From Candidatus Lernaella stagnicola (lineage in GTDB: Bacteria > Lernaellota > Lernaellaia > Lernaellales > Lernaellaceae), in assembly GCA_030765525.1 (NCBI GenBank), contig JAVCCK010000046.1, forward strand, positions 38,502 through 102,501: a DNA stretch of 64,000 nt, read 5' to 3'. This document shows positions 26,339 to 35,984 of the stretch, in pieces (positions within the stretch are counted from its first letter, which is position 1; each line of letters opens with the position of its first letter). A program made the translations under genes and the position numbers. The notes below the pieces were generated by a model that saw only the letters and a list, made by a program, of their open reading frames with translations, was not told where the DNA came from and did no database searches.

Positions 26339-26743
26339 TCAAGCGCCGAGCGCGGCGATTGCCTCGATCTCCAATTTGCAGCCCGCCGGTCCGGGTAATT
26401 TGGCCACTTGGACGGCGCTTCGAGCGGGATAAGGCAATGCTCTCTCGTCATCGAACAGCTCTTTATAGACTTCGTTGACAGCCGCGAAGTCATCGATATT
26501 CAGAAGAAATACCGTCACCTTGACCACGTCGGACAAGGTGGCGCCGGCAGCCTGCAAAACGCCCATCACGTTACCCAAGGCTATGCGGGCCTGGTCCTGG
26601 ACGTCGTCCGGGATTTTCTTGGAATCGGGATCGATGGGCAGTTGACCGGATGTGAACACCATGTTGCCGCATTTGATGCCTTGGGAATACGGACCGATAG
26701 CTCCTGGAGCTTTTTCGGTTGTGACTGCGTCCTTGTGGTGCAT
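26339..26743 (-). CDS. ridA: RidA family enamine/imine deaminase
   Basis: This 134-residue protein is a RidA (YjgF/YER057c) family member, which hydrolyses reactive 2-aminoacrylate-type intermediates to keto acids. Typical segments are KAPGAIGPYSQGI, MVFTSGQLPIDP, the substrate-binding Arg in YPARSAVQVAKLPG (Arg near 104) and the terminal EIEAIA. The start is put at ATG 26743 because GGAGG lies 8 bases upstream; ATG 26749 would be too close to that site. It appears monocistronic. Confidence 0.92.
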   Translation of the reverse strand: MHHKDAVTTEKAPGAIGPYSQGIKCGNMVFTSGQLPIDPDSKKIPDDVQDQARIALGNVMGVLQAAGATLSDVVKVTVFLLNIDDFAAVNEVYKELFDDERALPYPARSAVQVAKLPGPAGCKLEIEAIAALGA

Positions 26744-26791
26744 GGCCATAACCTCCGCGCAAAAACGTTTTACAGGGGTGGGGTCATACTC

Positions 26792-26819
26792 ATAATACCG
26801 CAATTTTCAGTAAAGGCAA
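26792..26819 (-). promoter_or_regulatory. Candidate promoter for ridA
   Basis: On the minus strand TTGCCT and TATTAT are separated by 16 bases, about 50 bases before the ridA start. A run of ten C (26828-26837; G on this strand) lies just upstream of the -35. Confidence 0.45.
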
Positions 26820-26887
26820 GGAAACAACCCCCCCCCCTCAATTGGGTTTTCTAAAACCTCGGTTGAAACACGGTGATGTTTTTTTCC

Positions 26888-26917
26888 TTGACATGGATTT
26901 GTGAATTGCGGTAAAAA
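26888..26917 (+). promoter_or_regulatory. Candidate distal promoter upstream of the porin
   Basis: TTGACA is followed after 18 bases by TAAAAA. The -35 is perfect and the -10 weak. Transcription from here would give a leader of more than 400 bases. Confidence 0.35.
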
Positions 26918-27060
26918 TTCTACGAATCCAGCGGTTTAGAAACGTCAACCAAGACCGGTTTTGATCTTTTACATTATAAGACGTTGATAAATAAGCGCTT
27001 TTTTTTGAAGCAATGCGGCGTCTTTTTGCAACCGGATTGCATTACATGGTCCATTTTTGC

Positions 27061-27089
27061 TTGACTTTGCCCACCGTGGGCGTTATACG
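27061..27089 (+). promoter_or_regulatory. Candidate promoter of the porin gene
   Basis: TTGACT and TATACG are separated by exactly 17 bases. The porin start codon lies about 257 bases further on, so the leader is long. Confidence 0.5.
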
Positions 27090-27345
27090 TTTCGTAGTTT
27101 TTTCCAAGGGCCAATATTTTTATTTACGCGACCCGCGCCGAAAGTGTGGGTTTTGGACGTATCTGTGGCACGTGGAAAACGAGAAAGGAGTACTGGGGCA
27201 GGGGGTTCGATTGGACCCCATGTTTTCCGGAATCGGGCGACTCGGTCTTGAGGAAAGTTGTTCGACCCGGGGAGTAGATTAACCACTGTACTGTAGGGAA
27301 TTCTTTTCGGCAAAAAAGGTAATCCAAAACGAGGAGGAACTTGAT

Positions 27346-28584
27346 ATGAGGAAACTAGTCGCAATCATGATCGTAGCGATGATGGTCTTCGCTGCGAGCT
27401 CCGTGTTTGCTGCCGGAAACGAAGTGAAGACGAAGTTTGGCGCGCTGGCACTGGGCGGGACCGTGAAAACCGGTCTGACCTTCTATGTGGGCGACGAAGT
27501 GCTCGATGCGGCCGCGTATCAGGCGAAAGATCGCACGAGCGACTTCAGCTTCACTCTTAACTGCTTCGTATTGAAATTCGGAGGCTGGGTGGTCGACGAA
27601 CGGATCACCTACGTGATGAATTTGTATGCGAAAAGCAACGACGCTGAAAACATGGGCGTGCAGCTTTTGGACGCCATCGTGGGCTTCCACTACATCCCCT
27701 ACACCGGGATTTATGTTGGGCACATGCGCCCCATGATGACTTACTTCAATAGTCTGCCTGTTCACATGTTCAAAACCATTGACCAGCCGCTGATGAACCG
27801 CATGGCGTTCCCGCGGACTCGCCAAACCGGTTTGAACTTCGGCCTGGTGACTCCGTTCATCGACGCCAACCTGGGCGTCTACAACGGTCGCCAGTTCTTC
27901 CCGGCTCGTTTCCCGGATGGTGCTCAGGCCCCGATGGGTAACGTGACCTATTTCGACCAGAACACCGGCAAAGACATTCACTTCGGCGTAATCGGCAAAC
28001 CGCCGGTTGACGGCCTGAAGATTCGTGCCAACCTGTGGTACGGAACTCCCGTCGATGAATTCGAGAACGATGAAGGCGAATTGATCGCACACAACGCCAG
28101 CGTGATGTTCATCAACGGCGGCGTGGACTACCTCGCGCCCTTCGGCCTGACTCTCGTCGCCGAAGTGCTGTACGGCAATTTCAACTGGGACGAGAATGAT
28201 CCCGCTTTGAACTTCGAAGATGCCGGCGACCGTGACTACGGCGATGCTCCGGATCTGACCGCGCTGACCACCATGAGTTACTACTTCATGGCCGGCTACA
28301 ACTTCGGCCCGATGTTCGAAGTTCCGTTGGAAATCGTTGCTCGCTACGACTACATTGATCCTGACACCGAGAACGACGAAGACTACGCGGTGGGCTACAA
28401 AGACGCCTACACCGACATCGTTGCCGGTCTCAACTACTACATCAAGGGTTACCATGCGATGCTGTCGCTCAACTACACTTACCACGGCGAAGAGTGGGAA
28501 GATGTGAACAACAAAGCCGGCGACGACAAGCAGGACGGTATCAGCAACGACGAAGTCAAACTGCAAGCGCAGGTTGCCTTCTAA
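27346..28584 (+). CDS. Outer-membrane porin (phosphate-selective porin O/P-like)
   Basis: This 412-residue protein has a cleaved signal peptide (ends VFAAG, about residue 23) and alternating beta-strand sequence to a C-terminal Phe (LQAQVAF), the recognition signal for outer-membrane assembly. Acidic turns (DPDTENDEDY, WDENDPALNFED) look like extracellular loops. The overall pattern, GIYVGHMRPMMTY and NGRQFFPARF, resembles the OprP/OprO-type 16-strand family; selectivity cannot be stated. GAGGAGG precedes ATG 27346, and a strong terminator follows at 28610. It is probably highly expressed. Confidence 0.82.
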   Translation: MRKLVAIMIVAMMVFAASSVFAAGNEVKTKFGALALGGTVKTGLTFYVGDEVLDAAAYQAKDRTSDFSFTLNCFVLKFGGWVVDERITYVMNLYAKSNDAENMGVQLLDAIVGFHYIPYTGIYVGHMRPMMTYFNSLPVHMFKTIDQPLMNRMAFPRTRQTGLNFGLVTPFIDANLGVYNGRQFFPARFPDGAQAPMGNVTYFDQNTGKDIHFGVIGKPPVDGLKIRANLWYGTPVDEFENDEGELIAHNASVMFINGGVDYLAPFGLTLVAEVLYGNFNWDENDPALNFEDAGDRDYGDAPDLTALTTMSYYFMAGYNFGPMFEVPLEIVARYDYIDPDTENDEDYAVGYKDAYTDIVAGLNYYIKGYHAMLSLNYTYHGEEWEDVNNKAGDDKQDGISNDEVKLQAQVAF

Positions 28585-28609
28585 GCTGATTCCAATTTTT
28601 GGCCTATGG

Positions 28610-28644
28610 CCCCGCGGGCTTCGGCCCGCGGGGTTTTTCTTTTT
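28610..28644 (+). terminator. Rho-independent terminator after the porin
   Basis: CCCCGCGGGC and GCCCGCGGGG make a perfect 10-bp stem with a TTCG loop, followed by TTTTTCTTTTTT. This is the strongest terminator in the window. Confidence 0.96.
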
Positions 28645-28780
28645 TATGTCGCGTTTACCGGGCGAACGCCGCAGCGACAACCTCATCGCGGTCCGCTGGT
28701 GTTGACAGTGATACGGTCGGGGGATAATTTTTCACCCCCTGAATATGCGTTGCGCGAAATTTACTCGCGGGGAGATCATC

Positions 28781-31390
28781 ATGACCGGCAACGAAGTGCG
28801 CAAAGCCTTTTTGGACTATTTCGCTCGGCAACAGCACAAGGTGCTGCCCAGTTCGCCCCTGGTGCCGCAAAAGGACCCCACGCTGCTGTTCGCCAACGCC
28901 GGCATGGTGCAGTTCAAAAGCGTCTTTCTGGGCGAGCAGGACATCGGCACCCGCCGCGCCACCACCAGCCAAAAGTGCCTGCGCGTCTCGGGCAAACACA
29001 ACGATTTCGAAAACGTCGGCCGGACCGCGCGTCACCACACCTTCTTTGAGATGCTCGGCAATTTCAGCTTCGGCGATTATTTCAAGCACGACGCCATTCG
29101 CTTCGCCTGGGAACTCTTGACCCAGGTGTACAAGCTGGATCCCGATAAAATGTACGCCAGTGTCTTTGAAACCGACGACGAAGCCGCCGACATCTGGCTC
29201 AACGAAATCGGCGTCCCCAAAGAACACGTCGTGCGCTTCGGCGAAGCTGACAACTTCTGGTCCATGGGCGATACCGGTCCCTGCGGACCGTGCAGCGAAA
29301 TCCTCTACGACCAAGGACCCGAATTCGCCGGCACCCTCGAGGATGGCGACCGCTACCTCGAACTGTGGAACCTCGTGTTCATGCAATATAACCGCGACGA
29401 ATCCGGCGTGATGACGCCCCTGCCCCGCCCGTCGATCGACACCGGGGCCGGGCTCGAACGCATCACGGCCGTGTTGCAGGGCGTGGAAACGAACTACGAC
29501 AGCGACCTGTTCACGGCGATTCACCGCGAAACCAGCCGCCTTTCCGGCCTCACCTACGGCGCCGATCCGGACATGACCGTCAGCATGCGCGTGGTGGCCG
29601 ACCACGTGCGCGCCATGACCTTCCTGATCGGCGACGGCGTGCTGCCCAGCAACGAGGGGCGCGGCTACGTCTTGCGCCGCATCATGCGGCGGGCGGCGCG
29701 GCACGGCGTGCTGCTGGGCGTGCGCGAACCTTTCTTGTTCCAAGTCAGCGGCGCCGTCGTGGAAACCATGTGCGGCCAGTACCCCGAACTGCGCGACCGC
29801 GCCTCGTTCATCGCCAAGATCGTCAAGAACGAGGAAGAGCGCTTCCTGCGCACCCTGGAAAACGGCCTCAAGCTGCTCAACGCCGAACTGGGCAAAGCCG
29901 CCGGCGTGCTCGACGGCGAAGTCGCCTTCAAACTCTACGACACCTTCGGCTTCCCCTTGGATCTGACCGAAGACATCTGCCGCGACCGCGACGTCGCCAT
30001 CGACCAGGAAAGCTTCGAAAAGGCCATGGCCCGGCAGCGCGCCCAAAGCCGCGCGGCTTGGGACGGCTCCGGCGCCGCCGAATTGGCCGACGGCCACCGC
30101 GAACTGCTCGCCAAGGGCTACACGACGGAATTCGTCGGGTATGAGACGCTGAAATCCGACGCCGAGGTCATCGGTTTGATTCTCGACGGCGCGCTCGTTG
30201 ACCAGCTCACCGCCGGGCAAAAAGGCGAACTGGTGGTCGACGTCACGCCCTTCTACGCCGAGATGGGCGGGCAGGTCGGCGACCGCGGCCGCGTGCTGCA
30301 CGGCGACGCCCTCGTGGACGTAACCGACGCGATCCAGCTTGGCGAAACACTCGTGTCCCATCACGTCAAAGTGCAAAAGGGTATCGTCAAAGTCGGCGAC
30401 CGCGTGACCATGGCCATCGACCCGAACCGGCGGCGGCGCATTCAGCGCAACCACACCGCCACCCACCTGCTGCACAAGGCGCTTCAGGAAGTGCTGGGGC
30501 CCGACGCCAAGCAGGCCGGTTCGCTCGTCGCGCCCGATCGCCTGCGCTTCGACTTCACGCACTTCACCGCCATGACGCCCGAGGAACTAGCGGCCGTCGA
30601 GCGGCGGGTCAACGAACTGGTCATGGAAGACGAAGCGATCAGTGTCGATCAAGAGGACTATAAGGAAGCCGTCAAAAAAGGTGCCATGGCCCTGTTCGGC
30701 GAAAAGTACGACGCCGAAGTGCGCGTCATTTCCATCGGCGCGGATACCAGCTGCGAACTGTGCGGCGGCACCCACTTGCAACGCACCGGCCAAATCGGCC
30801 CCTTCGTGATCGTCCACGAGGGCTCGGTCGCCGCCGGCGTGCGACGCATCGAAGCCGTGACCGGCGACGGCGCCGTGGCCCACCTGCAAACCAACGAGGA
30901 ACGCCTGCGCACGACCGCGGAACTGCTCAAAACGACGCCCGGCGACCTGGTCGACCGCACCGAAAAGCTGCTGGGCGAACTGCGCGCCGCGCACAAGGAT
31001 ATCGAGCGCCTCAAAAACCAACTCGCAGGCCAGGCGGGCGCGAATATTTTGGATGAAGTCATCGAGCATGATGGCGTCAAGGTGTTGGCCGCCACCACGC
31101 ACGTCGCCGACGCGGCCGAACTGCGCCAGTTCGCCGTGGGCCTGCGCGACAAGCTGGGCTCGGGCGTGATTTTCCTGGCCGCCGACGGCGGCGGCAAAGC
31201 CCTGCTGCTGGCGATGGTGACCGACGACCTGACCGGCCGCTTCCACGCGGGCAAAATCGTCGGCCCGGCGGCCAAGGCTATCGGCGGGGGGGGCGGCGGT
31301 AAGCCGGACCTGGCGCAAGCCGGCGGCAAAGACGTGACTCGCCTCGACGACGCCGTCGCCGCTGCGCTCGAAGTCATTAAGTCGATGTAA
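28781..31390 (+). CDS. alaS: Alanyl-tRNA synthetase
   Basis: This 869-residue class II synthetase charges tRNA-Ala and edits mischarged Ser and Gly. Domains are in order: catalytic core (VRKAFLDYFARQQHKVLPSS onward, GMVQFKSVFLG, FFEMLGNFSFGDYFK), tRNA-recognition helices, the editing domain with zinc ligands HTATHLLHKAL and CELCGGTHLQ, and the C-Ala/DHHA1 domain with the Gly-rich GGGGGGKPDLAQAGG near the end. ATG 28781 is used (GGGGAG 6 bases upstream) rather than the ATG at 28745. Length is normal. It appears to be a single gene. Confidence 0.97.
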   Translation: MTGNEVRKAFLDYFARQQHKVLPSSPLVPQKDPTLLFANAGMVQFKSVFLGEQDIGTRRATTSQKCLRVSGKHNDFENVGRTARHHTFFEMLGNFSFGDYFKHDAIRFAWELLTQVYKLDPDKMYASVFETDDEAADIWLNEIGVPKEHVVRFGEADNFWSMGDTGPCGPCSEILYDQGPEFAGTLEDGDRYLELWNLVFMQYNRDESGVMTPLPRPSIDTGAGLERITAVLQGVETNYDSDLFTAIHRETSRLSGLTYGADPDMTVSMRVVADHVRAMTFLIGDGVLPSNEGRGYVLRRIMRRAARHGVLLGVREPFLFQVSGAVVETMCGQYPELRDRASFIAKIVKNEEERFLRTLENGLKLLNAELGKAAGVLDGEVAFKLYDTFGFPLDLTEDICRDRDVAIDQESFEKAMARQRAQSRAAWDGSGAAELADGHRELLAKGYTTEFVGYETLKSDAEVIGLILDGALVDQLTAGQKGELVVDVTPFYAEMGGQVGDRGRVLHGDALVDVTDAIQLGETLVSHHVKVQKGIVKVGDRVTMAIDPNRRRRIQRNHTATHLLHKALQEVLGPDAKQAGSLVAPDRLRFDFTHFTAMTPEELAAVERRVNELVMEDEAISVDQEDYKEAVKKGAMALFGEKYDAEVRVISIGADTSCELCGGTHLQRTGQIGPFVIVHEGSVAAGVRRIEAVTGDGAVAHLQTNEERLRTTAELLKTTPGDLVDRTEKLLGELRAAHKDIERLKNQLAGQAGANILDEVIEHDGVKVLAATTHVADAAELRQFAVGLRDKLGSGVIFLAADGGGKALLLAMVTDDLTGRFHAGKIVGPAAKAIGGGGGGKPDLAQAGGKDVTRLDDAVAAALEVIKSM

Positions 31391-31438
31391 ATCCGTTCTC
31401 GAGGGACGCGGGAAACAACCGTAGCCGAATTCTTCTAT

Positions 31439-32680
31439 TCATTCGAGTAAGCGCGTGATCCCTGCTTTCTCCGGGTCGAAACCCTCAGGGAATTTCGCCT
31501 CTCCCGGCAGATATTCGCATTCTTCAAATCGGACGTCGTCGAAATACGCCTGTGACAAATCTATCTGGAACAACATACCCCTAAACGTCATAAAAGCGAA
31601 ATAAGCCTTGGTCAGTGCTACACTAGGCCCCCAAGAATTTTCGTACTCCGAATCAAAAAAGCGGCAGCCCCCAGCTTCCACATACTCCCAAATGCCATCT
31701 TTAAAAATGGAATAATACACCCGTGCTTTACGAAGAGACGAACTGGATATTGTCGATGATCCGAAATCGATATGCCGGAATTCTCCCCGATCCAAATTCG
31801 TAAAGTGGAATATCGCGTTATCCAACAAACATTCCGTGAATCTCACTCCTTCAAGATTCATTCTAATGAATCTCATTCCCCTCAAATCGATATTTTGAAA
31901 TTTCGGTCTCTGTTCTTCGGCAACGTCTGAAAAATACTTTCCAATTGAATTTATGATTACCTGTAAAAGGACTTTTGTTGGCCCGTCCAATGGCGTGGAT
32001 CGATCTTTTATGTTTTTCCTTTCTCCAGTTTCTCCATCTTGCTCGATGTGAACTTCCGCCGGTGCGATACGGCGAGCTAACGCCATAAAGTAGTTGATGA
32101 TCGTCGCACGATCCTTCTCGGAATCGCCGGCGAGTCGATCGAGGGCGTAAACAGCGCCCAGTTTAACGTCGATGTCATCGTTGCCGAGAAGCTCAATTGC
32201 CCGCGCATAGCGTTCGTTGAACAACCTCTCTTTTCCTTCTTCACATCGCGTTACAAACTCTTTTTCTCTGTGCGCATTTTCCCGCCGACGTTCGATAAGC
32301 TCTCGTTCTCGTTTATCCAATTCTTGGTGGCGATGAACGCTCCTGATATACCAAGTCAGAAGCACGGCAAATACGGTACCGAGCGCCGTTAAGAGCGTCC
32401 ACGGTGGGCTCTTCGCAATTAGCGCACAAATGCCCGGATTATTGTATTCGCAAGGCAGGCAATGATAATTGATCCAAGCGATGGCCCCGTATACAGCAGC
32501 GAGGCCGAAAAACGCCGCAAAGATAATTGAAATGCCCGTGTGGGCGATAACCCATTCCTCGAAACGGCCTTGTTTTCGCTGTTCGTATTCCGCCGGTTCG
32601 GTCGTATTTGTTTCGGCTTGTTCGTTCTCGACTTGCTCGTTCTCGACTTGTTCGTTCTCGGCTTGCTCGTTCTCCGCCAT
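31439..32680 (-). CDS. Membrane-anchored pentapeptide-repeat protein in an AT-rich island
   Basis: This 413-residue protein has an acidic N-terminus with repeats of ENEQVE, two transmembrane helices (about 50-75 and 90-115), a charged coiled coil (about 115-150), a helical module RYARAIELLGNDDIDVKLGA with YALDRLAGDSEKDR known from many pentapeptide-repeat proteins, and a C-terminal right-handed quadrilateral helix of loose pentapeptides (LRGMRF, LEGVRF, LDNAIF). ATG 32680 has GAGG about 6 bases upstream. Base composition is visibly AT-richer than alaS and the HDOD gene around it, a sign of transfer. Function unknown; such genes are typical accessory cargo. Confidence 0.78.
   Translation of the reverse strand: MAENEQAENEQVENEQVENEQAETNTTEPAEYEQRKQGRFEEWVIAHTGISIIFAAFFGLAAVYGAIAWINYHCLPCEYNNPGICALIAKSPPWTLLTALGTVFAVLLTWYIRSVHRHQELDKRERELIERRRENAHREKEFVTRCEEGKERLFNERYARAIELLGNDDIDVKLGAVYALDRLAGDSEKDRATIINYFMALARRIAPAEVHIEQDGETGERKNIKDRSTPLDGPTKVLLQVIINSIGKYFSDVAEEQRPKFQNIDLRGMRFIRMNLEGVRFTECLLDNAIFHFTNLDRGEFRHIDFGSSTISSSSLRKARVYYSIFKDGIWEYVEAGGCRFFDSEYENSWGPSVALTKAYFAFMTFRGMLFQIDLSQAYFDDVRFEECEYLPGEAKFPEGFDPEKAGITRLLE
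32614..32676 (-). repeat. 18-bp tandem repeat encoding ENEQVE units
   Basis: Three to four imperfect 18-base units encode repeated ENEQ(V/A)E at the start of the pentapeptide protein. The number of units may vary between strains. Confidence 0.75.
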
Positions 32681-32757
32681 CGCGCACCTCGGGGGGATGA
32701 TGGCGAACATAATACGCGTATATGTTTCTGCGGAAAAGGCAAAAAAAGAAACGGATA

Positions 32758-33660
32758 TTACATCGGCGTGGCGGCGCCCATAATCAGGTCGAGCAGGATT
32801 TCATCTTCCTTGTAGCGCGTGACGGTGTCGGCCAGCCACTGCTTGTCCAGCGGCATGCCGGCCTCGGCGAGTTGCTGCGCGTCGGCGGAGTCCAAAAAGC
32901 CCTCCACGGTCGGCGCTTCACTTTGGGCGTAGGCCGGGTAGCCGATCAGTTGCGCCAGCAGGTTGCCGTAGTAAAGCGCCCGGACCAGGGGCGCGGCGGC
33001 AGCCGGCGCATCCCACGGGTTGTGGTGGGTTTCCACGACCTTCACCAGCAATTTGGGCAACTGCCAACGCCGCAGCAACACGGCGCCGATCGCGGCGTGG
33101 TTCACGCCCATGAAGCGGCCCTCGGCGCGGAGGGGCATTTCGTTTTCCTGCTGAATCGTCTCCACGATGTCCTTGAACTCCGGCCTGAAAAACTGGTCCA
33201 TCACCACGATGCCGATGTCGTGCAGCAAGCCGGCGGTGAAATAAAGCGCCTTGTTGTCGGCATCGGGAAACTTCGTGAACAGTTCCCGCGTCAGGTGCGC
33301 CACCAGATAGGAATGCCGCCAGAAGGCCTCGCGGTTGAACACGGTTTCGCCTTCGGCCGCTTCGAACATCGAAAACACGGTGGCCGACAGGGCGATGCTG
33401 CGCACTTCGTTGAAGCCCAAAAGCACCACCGCCTGCTTGGCCGATTGAATGCGGTTGGGCACGCCGAAAACGGGGCTGTTGGCCACCCGCAGCAAGTTGG
33501 CCGTCAGCGACTGGTCGGCGTCGATAACACCGATGATGTCGGCGGCGCCGGTATCTTCCTGCGAGGTGATTTCCAACACCTGCTGCAACACTGTGGGCAG
33601 GGTGGGCAGGTCGTCGATCTTCTTCAAAATACGGGACAAGATGGGGGAACTCGCTGACAT
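32758..33660 (-). CDS. HDOD domain signalling protein
   Basis: This 300-residue protein is almost entirely an HDOD domain, a non-catalytic relative of HD-domain hydrolases used in regulation of motility, chemotaxis and cell-cycle signalling. It begins ILKKIDDLPTLPTVLQQVLEI, the typical start, and keeps GLLHDIGIVV and ETHHNPWDAP. ATG 33660 is taken as start; an upstream extension to 33741 lacks family sequence. The ribosome-binding site (GGATTG) is weak. It is divergent from recD2 across 79 bases. No linked receiver or GGDEF domain is present, so its partner is unknown. Confidence 0.88.
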   Translation of the reverse strand: MSASSPILSRILKKIDDLPTLPTVLQQVLEITSQEDTGAADIIGVIDADQSLTANLLRVANSPVFGVPNRIQSAKQAVVLLGFNEVRSIALSATVFSMFEAAEGETVFNREAFWRHSYLVAHLTRELFTKFPDADNKALYFTAGLLHDIGIVVMDQFFRPEFKDIVETIQQENEMPLRAEGRFMGVNHAAIGAVLLRRWQLPKLLVKVVETHHNPWDAPAAAAPLVRALYYGNLLAQLIGYPAYAQSEAPTVEGFLDSADAQQLAEAGMPLDKQWLADTVTRYKEDEILLDLIMGAATPM

Positions 33661-33739
33661 GACGCAATCCAATATTTTCGTTATTGAAGTTCGGTGATAT
33701 AGTAGGGCGCGTTTCACTGAAAAAAGCAAGTCGCACAAC

Positions 33740-35899
33740 ATGACCGAGAAGCTTTCGGGCCAAATCCGGCGTATCGTATTCCGCAGCGACGACTCCGGCT
33801 ACACCGTGGCCAGGATGGCGCGCGACGGCGGCGGCTCGACTACCGTCTGCGGCGTCATGCCCGAATTGGCCGCCGGGGAAACCATCCGCGCCCACGGCCG
33901 CTGGGAAGACAACCCGCGACACGGACGCCAATTCCGCATCATCTCCTACGAGCCGACCGTGCCCAGCGACCGCGACGCGATGGTCCGCTATCTGGGCTCG
34001 GGCCTCATCAAAGGCATCGGGCCGAAAATGGCCGAGGCCATCGTCGCCCATTTCGGCAAAGATACCTTCGAGGTGATCGACGAAGACCCGCGCCGCATCC
34101 GCGATGTGCCCGGTATCGGCGCCAAAAAAGCTGCGACGATCCAAGCGGCCTGGCAAAAGATTCGCCACGTCCGCGAAATCGGTCTGCTGCTGCAAGCCGC
34201 CGGCGCGCCGCGCTCCTTGGCCGCCGGGATCTTGCAGGCCTTCGGAGGCCGCGCGCTGGAAATCGTACGCCGCGACCCGTACGCGCTGGTCGGCGAAATC
34301 CGCGGTGTCGGCTTCAACACCGCCGACCGCATCGCCGGGCGGCTGAACGTCAAACCCGAGGACGAACGACGCGTACGCGCCGGGCTGATGCAAGCCTGGA
34401 CCGACGCCACGTCCGAGGGCCACACCTACGTGCCCACGGCCGAAATCGCCGAGCGGGCCCGCGTGCTGCTGGGCGTGCCGCGGGAGATCGTCGCCGCGGG
34501 GCTCGAGGCCTTGCGGGATGACTCGCGACTCGTGCGCCAAACCATCGAGGACGAGGACGTGCTGGTCCATGCCACGCGGGACACGGCCGAACGCAACCTG
34601 GCCCGTTCGCTGGCCTCGCTCTTTGCCGGGCCGAGCCGCTTTCGGCAGATCGACCGCCCCCGCGCCATCACCTGGGTGGAAGAGCGCTTGGGCATGCCCC
34701 TGGCCGAGCGGCAGCGGCAGGCGGTCGTCGACGCCATCGCGCAACGCGTGCTGGTCATTACCGGCGGGCCGGGCACGGGTAAAACGACGATCGTGCGGGC
34801 GATCTGCGATATTTGCGAGGCGATGGATCGCACGGTTGCGTTGTGCGCGCCGACCGGCAGGGCCGCCAAGCGCCTGTCGGAAGCCACCGGTCGGGAAGCC
34901 AAAACCGTCCACCGCTTGCTCGAATTCAACAGCGCGCAGCGTTTCTTCGACCGTCACAGCCAAGCCCCGCTCGAAGCCGACATGGTCATCTGCGACGAAA
35001 CGAGCATGCTCGATGTCTTTCTCGCGATGAACCTGGTCGACGCCGTGGGCCCCGGCGCGCACCTGGTGCTCGTGGGTGATGCCGACCAGTTGCCGAGCGT
35101 CGGCCCCGGCTCCGTGCTGGCCGACCTGATCGCCTGCCCCTGGATGACGACGGTGCGCCTGAACGAAATCTTCCGCCAGGCGGCGGGCAGCCGCATCATC
35201 AGCGGCGCGCATCGTATCATCGAAGGACAAACGCCCGATTTTTCCGGCGGCAAGGACAGCGATTTCTTTTTCCTGGAAGAAGACGACCCGGTGGCGCTGC
35301 GGCAAATTGTGGTCGACCTCGTTTCGCGCCGCCTACCCGACGCCTACGGGCTTGATCCGCTGGAAGACATCATGGTGCTGGCGCCGATGCACCGGGGCGA
35401 GGCGGGCGTCTCGCAACTCAACGAGCACCTGCGCGCCGCGCTCAACCCGACCGGCGACGAGTTACGCGCCGGCGATCGGATCTACCGGGTCGGCGACAAG
35501 GTGATGCAGACCAGTAACGATTACGACAACGAAATTTTCAACGGCGATGTCGGCCGCCTGGAGCGCGTGGATGCCGCGGCGCGACGGATGGTGGTGAACT
35601 TCGACGGCCGCCCGGTCGTTCTTGAGGGCTCGCGAATCGATGCGGTGGTCCCGGCCTTTGCCGTCAGCGTGCACAAGGCGCAGGGCAGCGAATACCCTTG
35701 CGTCGTCGTGCCGTTGCACACGCAGCACTACATCATGCTGGCCCGCAACCTGCTTTACACGGCGGTTACGCGCGGCAAGCGGTTGGTGGTGCTGTGCGGC
35801 TCGCGCCGGGCGCTGGATATCGCGATTGCCAATCAACGCGCCGACCAGCGACGGACCCTGCTGTTGGATAAACTCCAAGCTGTAAGAAATTCGATTTAG
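33740..35899 (+). CDS. recD2: RecD2-type DNA helicase with regenerated 3' end
   Basis: This 719-residue superfamily 1B 5'-3' helicase acts in DNA repair. Domains are in order: N-terminal OB-like region, helix-hairpin-helix pair (LIKGIGPKMAEAIV and IRDVPGIGAKKAATI, about 92-135), Walker A TGGPGTGKTTIV (about 340), Walker B ICDETSMLD, GDADQLPSVGPG, LNEIFRQ, and the C-terminal VSVHKAQGSEYP (motif V/VI region). Its last part, from GKRLVVLCGS to the stop, is repeated at 37512-37640 beyond the apeA gene. The final 14 codons here are AT-rich and differ from those in that copy, so the 3' end was probably replaced when the island arrived. Enzyme function is likely intact. Confidence 0.94.
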   Translation: MTEKLSGQIRRIVFRSDDSGYTVARMARDGGGSTTVCGVMPELAAGETIRAHGRWEDNPRHGRQFRIISYEPTVPSDRDAMVRYLGSGLIKGIGPKMAEAIVAHFGKDTFEVIDEDPRRIRDVPGIGAKKAATIQAAWQKIRHVREIGLLLQAAGAPRSLAAGILQAFGGRALEIVRRDPYALVGEIRGVGFNTADRIAGRLNVKPEDERRVRAGLMQAWTDATSEGHTYVPTAEIAERARVLLGVPREIVAAGLEALRDDSRLVRQTIEDEDVLVHATRDTAERNLARSLASLFAGPSRFRQIDRPRAITWVEERLGMPLAERQRQAVVDAIAQRVLVITGGPGTGKTTIVRAICDICEAMDRTVALCAPTGRAAKRLSEATGREAKTVHRLLEFNSAQRFFDRHSQAPLEADMVICDETSMLDVFLAMNLVDAVGPGAHLVLVGDADQLPSVGPGSVLADLIACPWMTTVRLNEIFRQAAGSRIISGAHRIIEGQTPDFSGGKDSDFFFLEEDDPVALRQIVVDLVSRRLPDAYGLDPLEDIMVLAPMHRGEAGVSQLNEHLRAALNPTGDELRAGDRIYRVGDKVMQTSNDYDNEIFNGDVGRLERVDAAARRMVVNFDGRPVVLEGSRIDAVVPAFAVSVHKAQGSEYPCVVVPLHTQHYIMLARNLLYTAVTRGKRLVVLCGSRRALDIAIANQRADQRRTLLLDKLQAVRNSI
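35771..35855 (+). repeat. 85-bp direct repeat, left copy, inside recD2
   Basis: This matches 37512-37596 with two differences in 85 bases, both synonymous in the RecD2 frame. Similarity at lower level continues for exactly 44 further bases to the stop codon in both copies. Confidence 0.96.
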
Positions 35900-35984
35900 G
35901 CATCACAAGAAACCACGTAGCCGGCCCGCGGCAATTCGTTTCCCAGCTAATATGGTTTATTGCGCCTATTCGAGACAAAAGAAA

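Larger units (their letters stand above)
26804..27345. other. Long AT-rich intergenic region, ridA / porin
   Basis: This region of about 540 bases is clearly AT-richer than the genes around it. It holds the ridA promoter, a C10 run and two sigma70-like plus-strand promoters for the porin, listed separately. The porin leader from the nearer promoter would be about 250 bases, long enough for regulation. Short open frames (such as 27013-27282) do not look like protein. I see no clear riboswitch or terminator fold. Confidence 0.5.

Noticed and set aside
27013-27282. 89-codon frame upstream of the porin
   Set aside because: No ribosome-binding site, base use like the AT-rich spacer, and it covers a candidate promoter.
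32918-35305. 795-codon minus-strand frame
   Set aside because: It is antisense to recD2 and out of frame with the HDOD gene; its composition is typical of a shadow frame.
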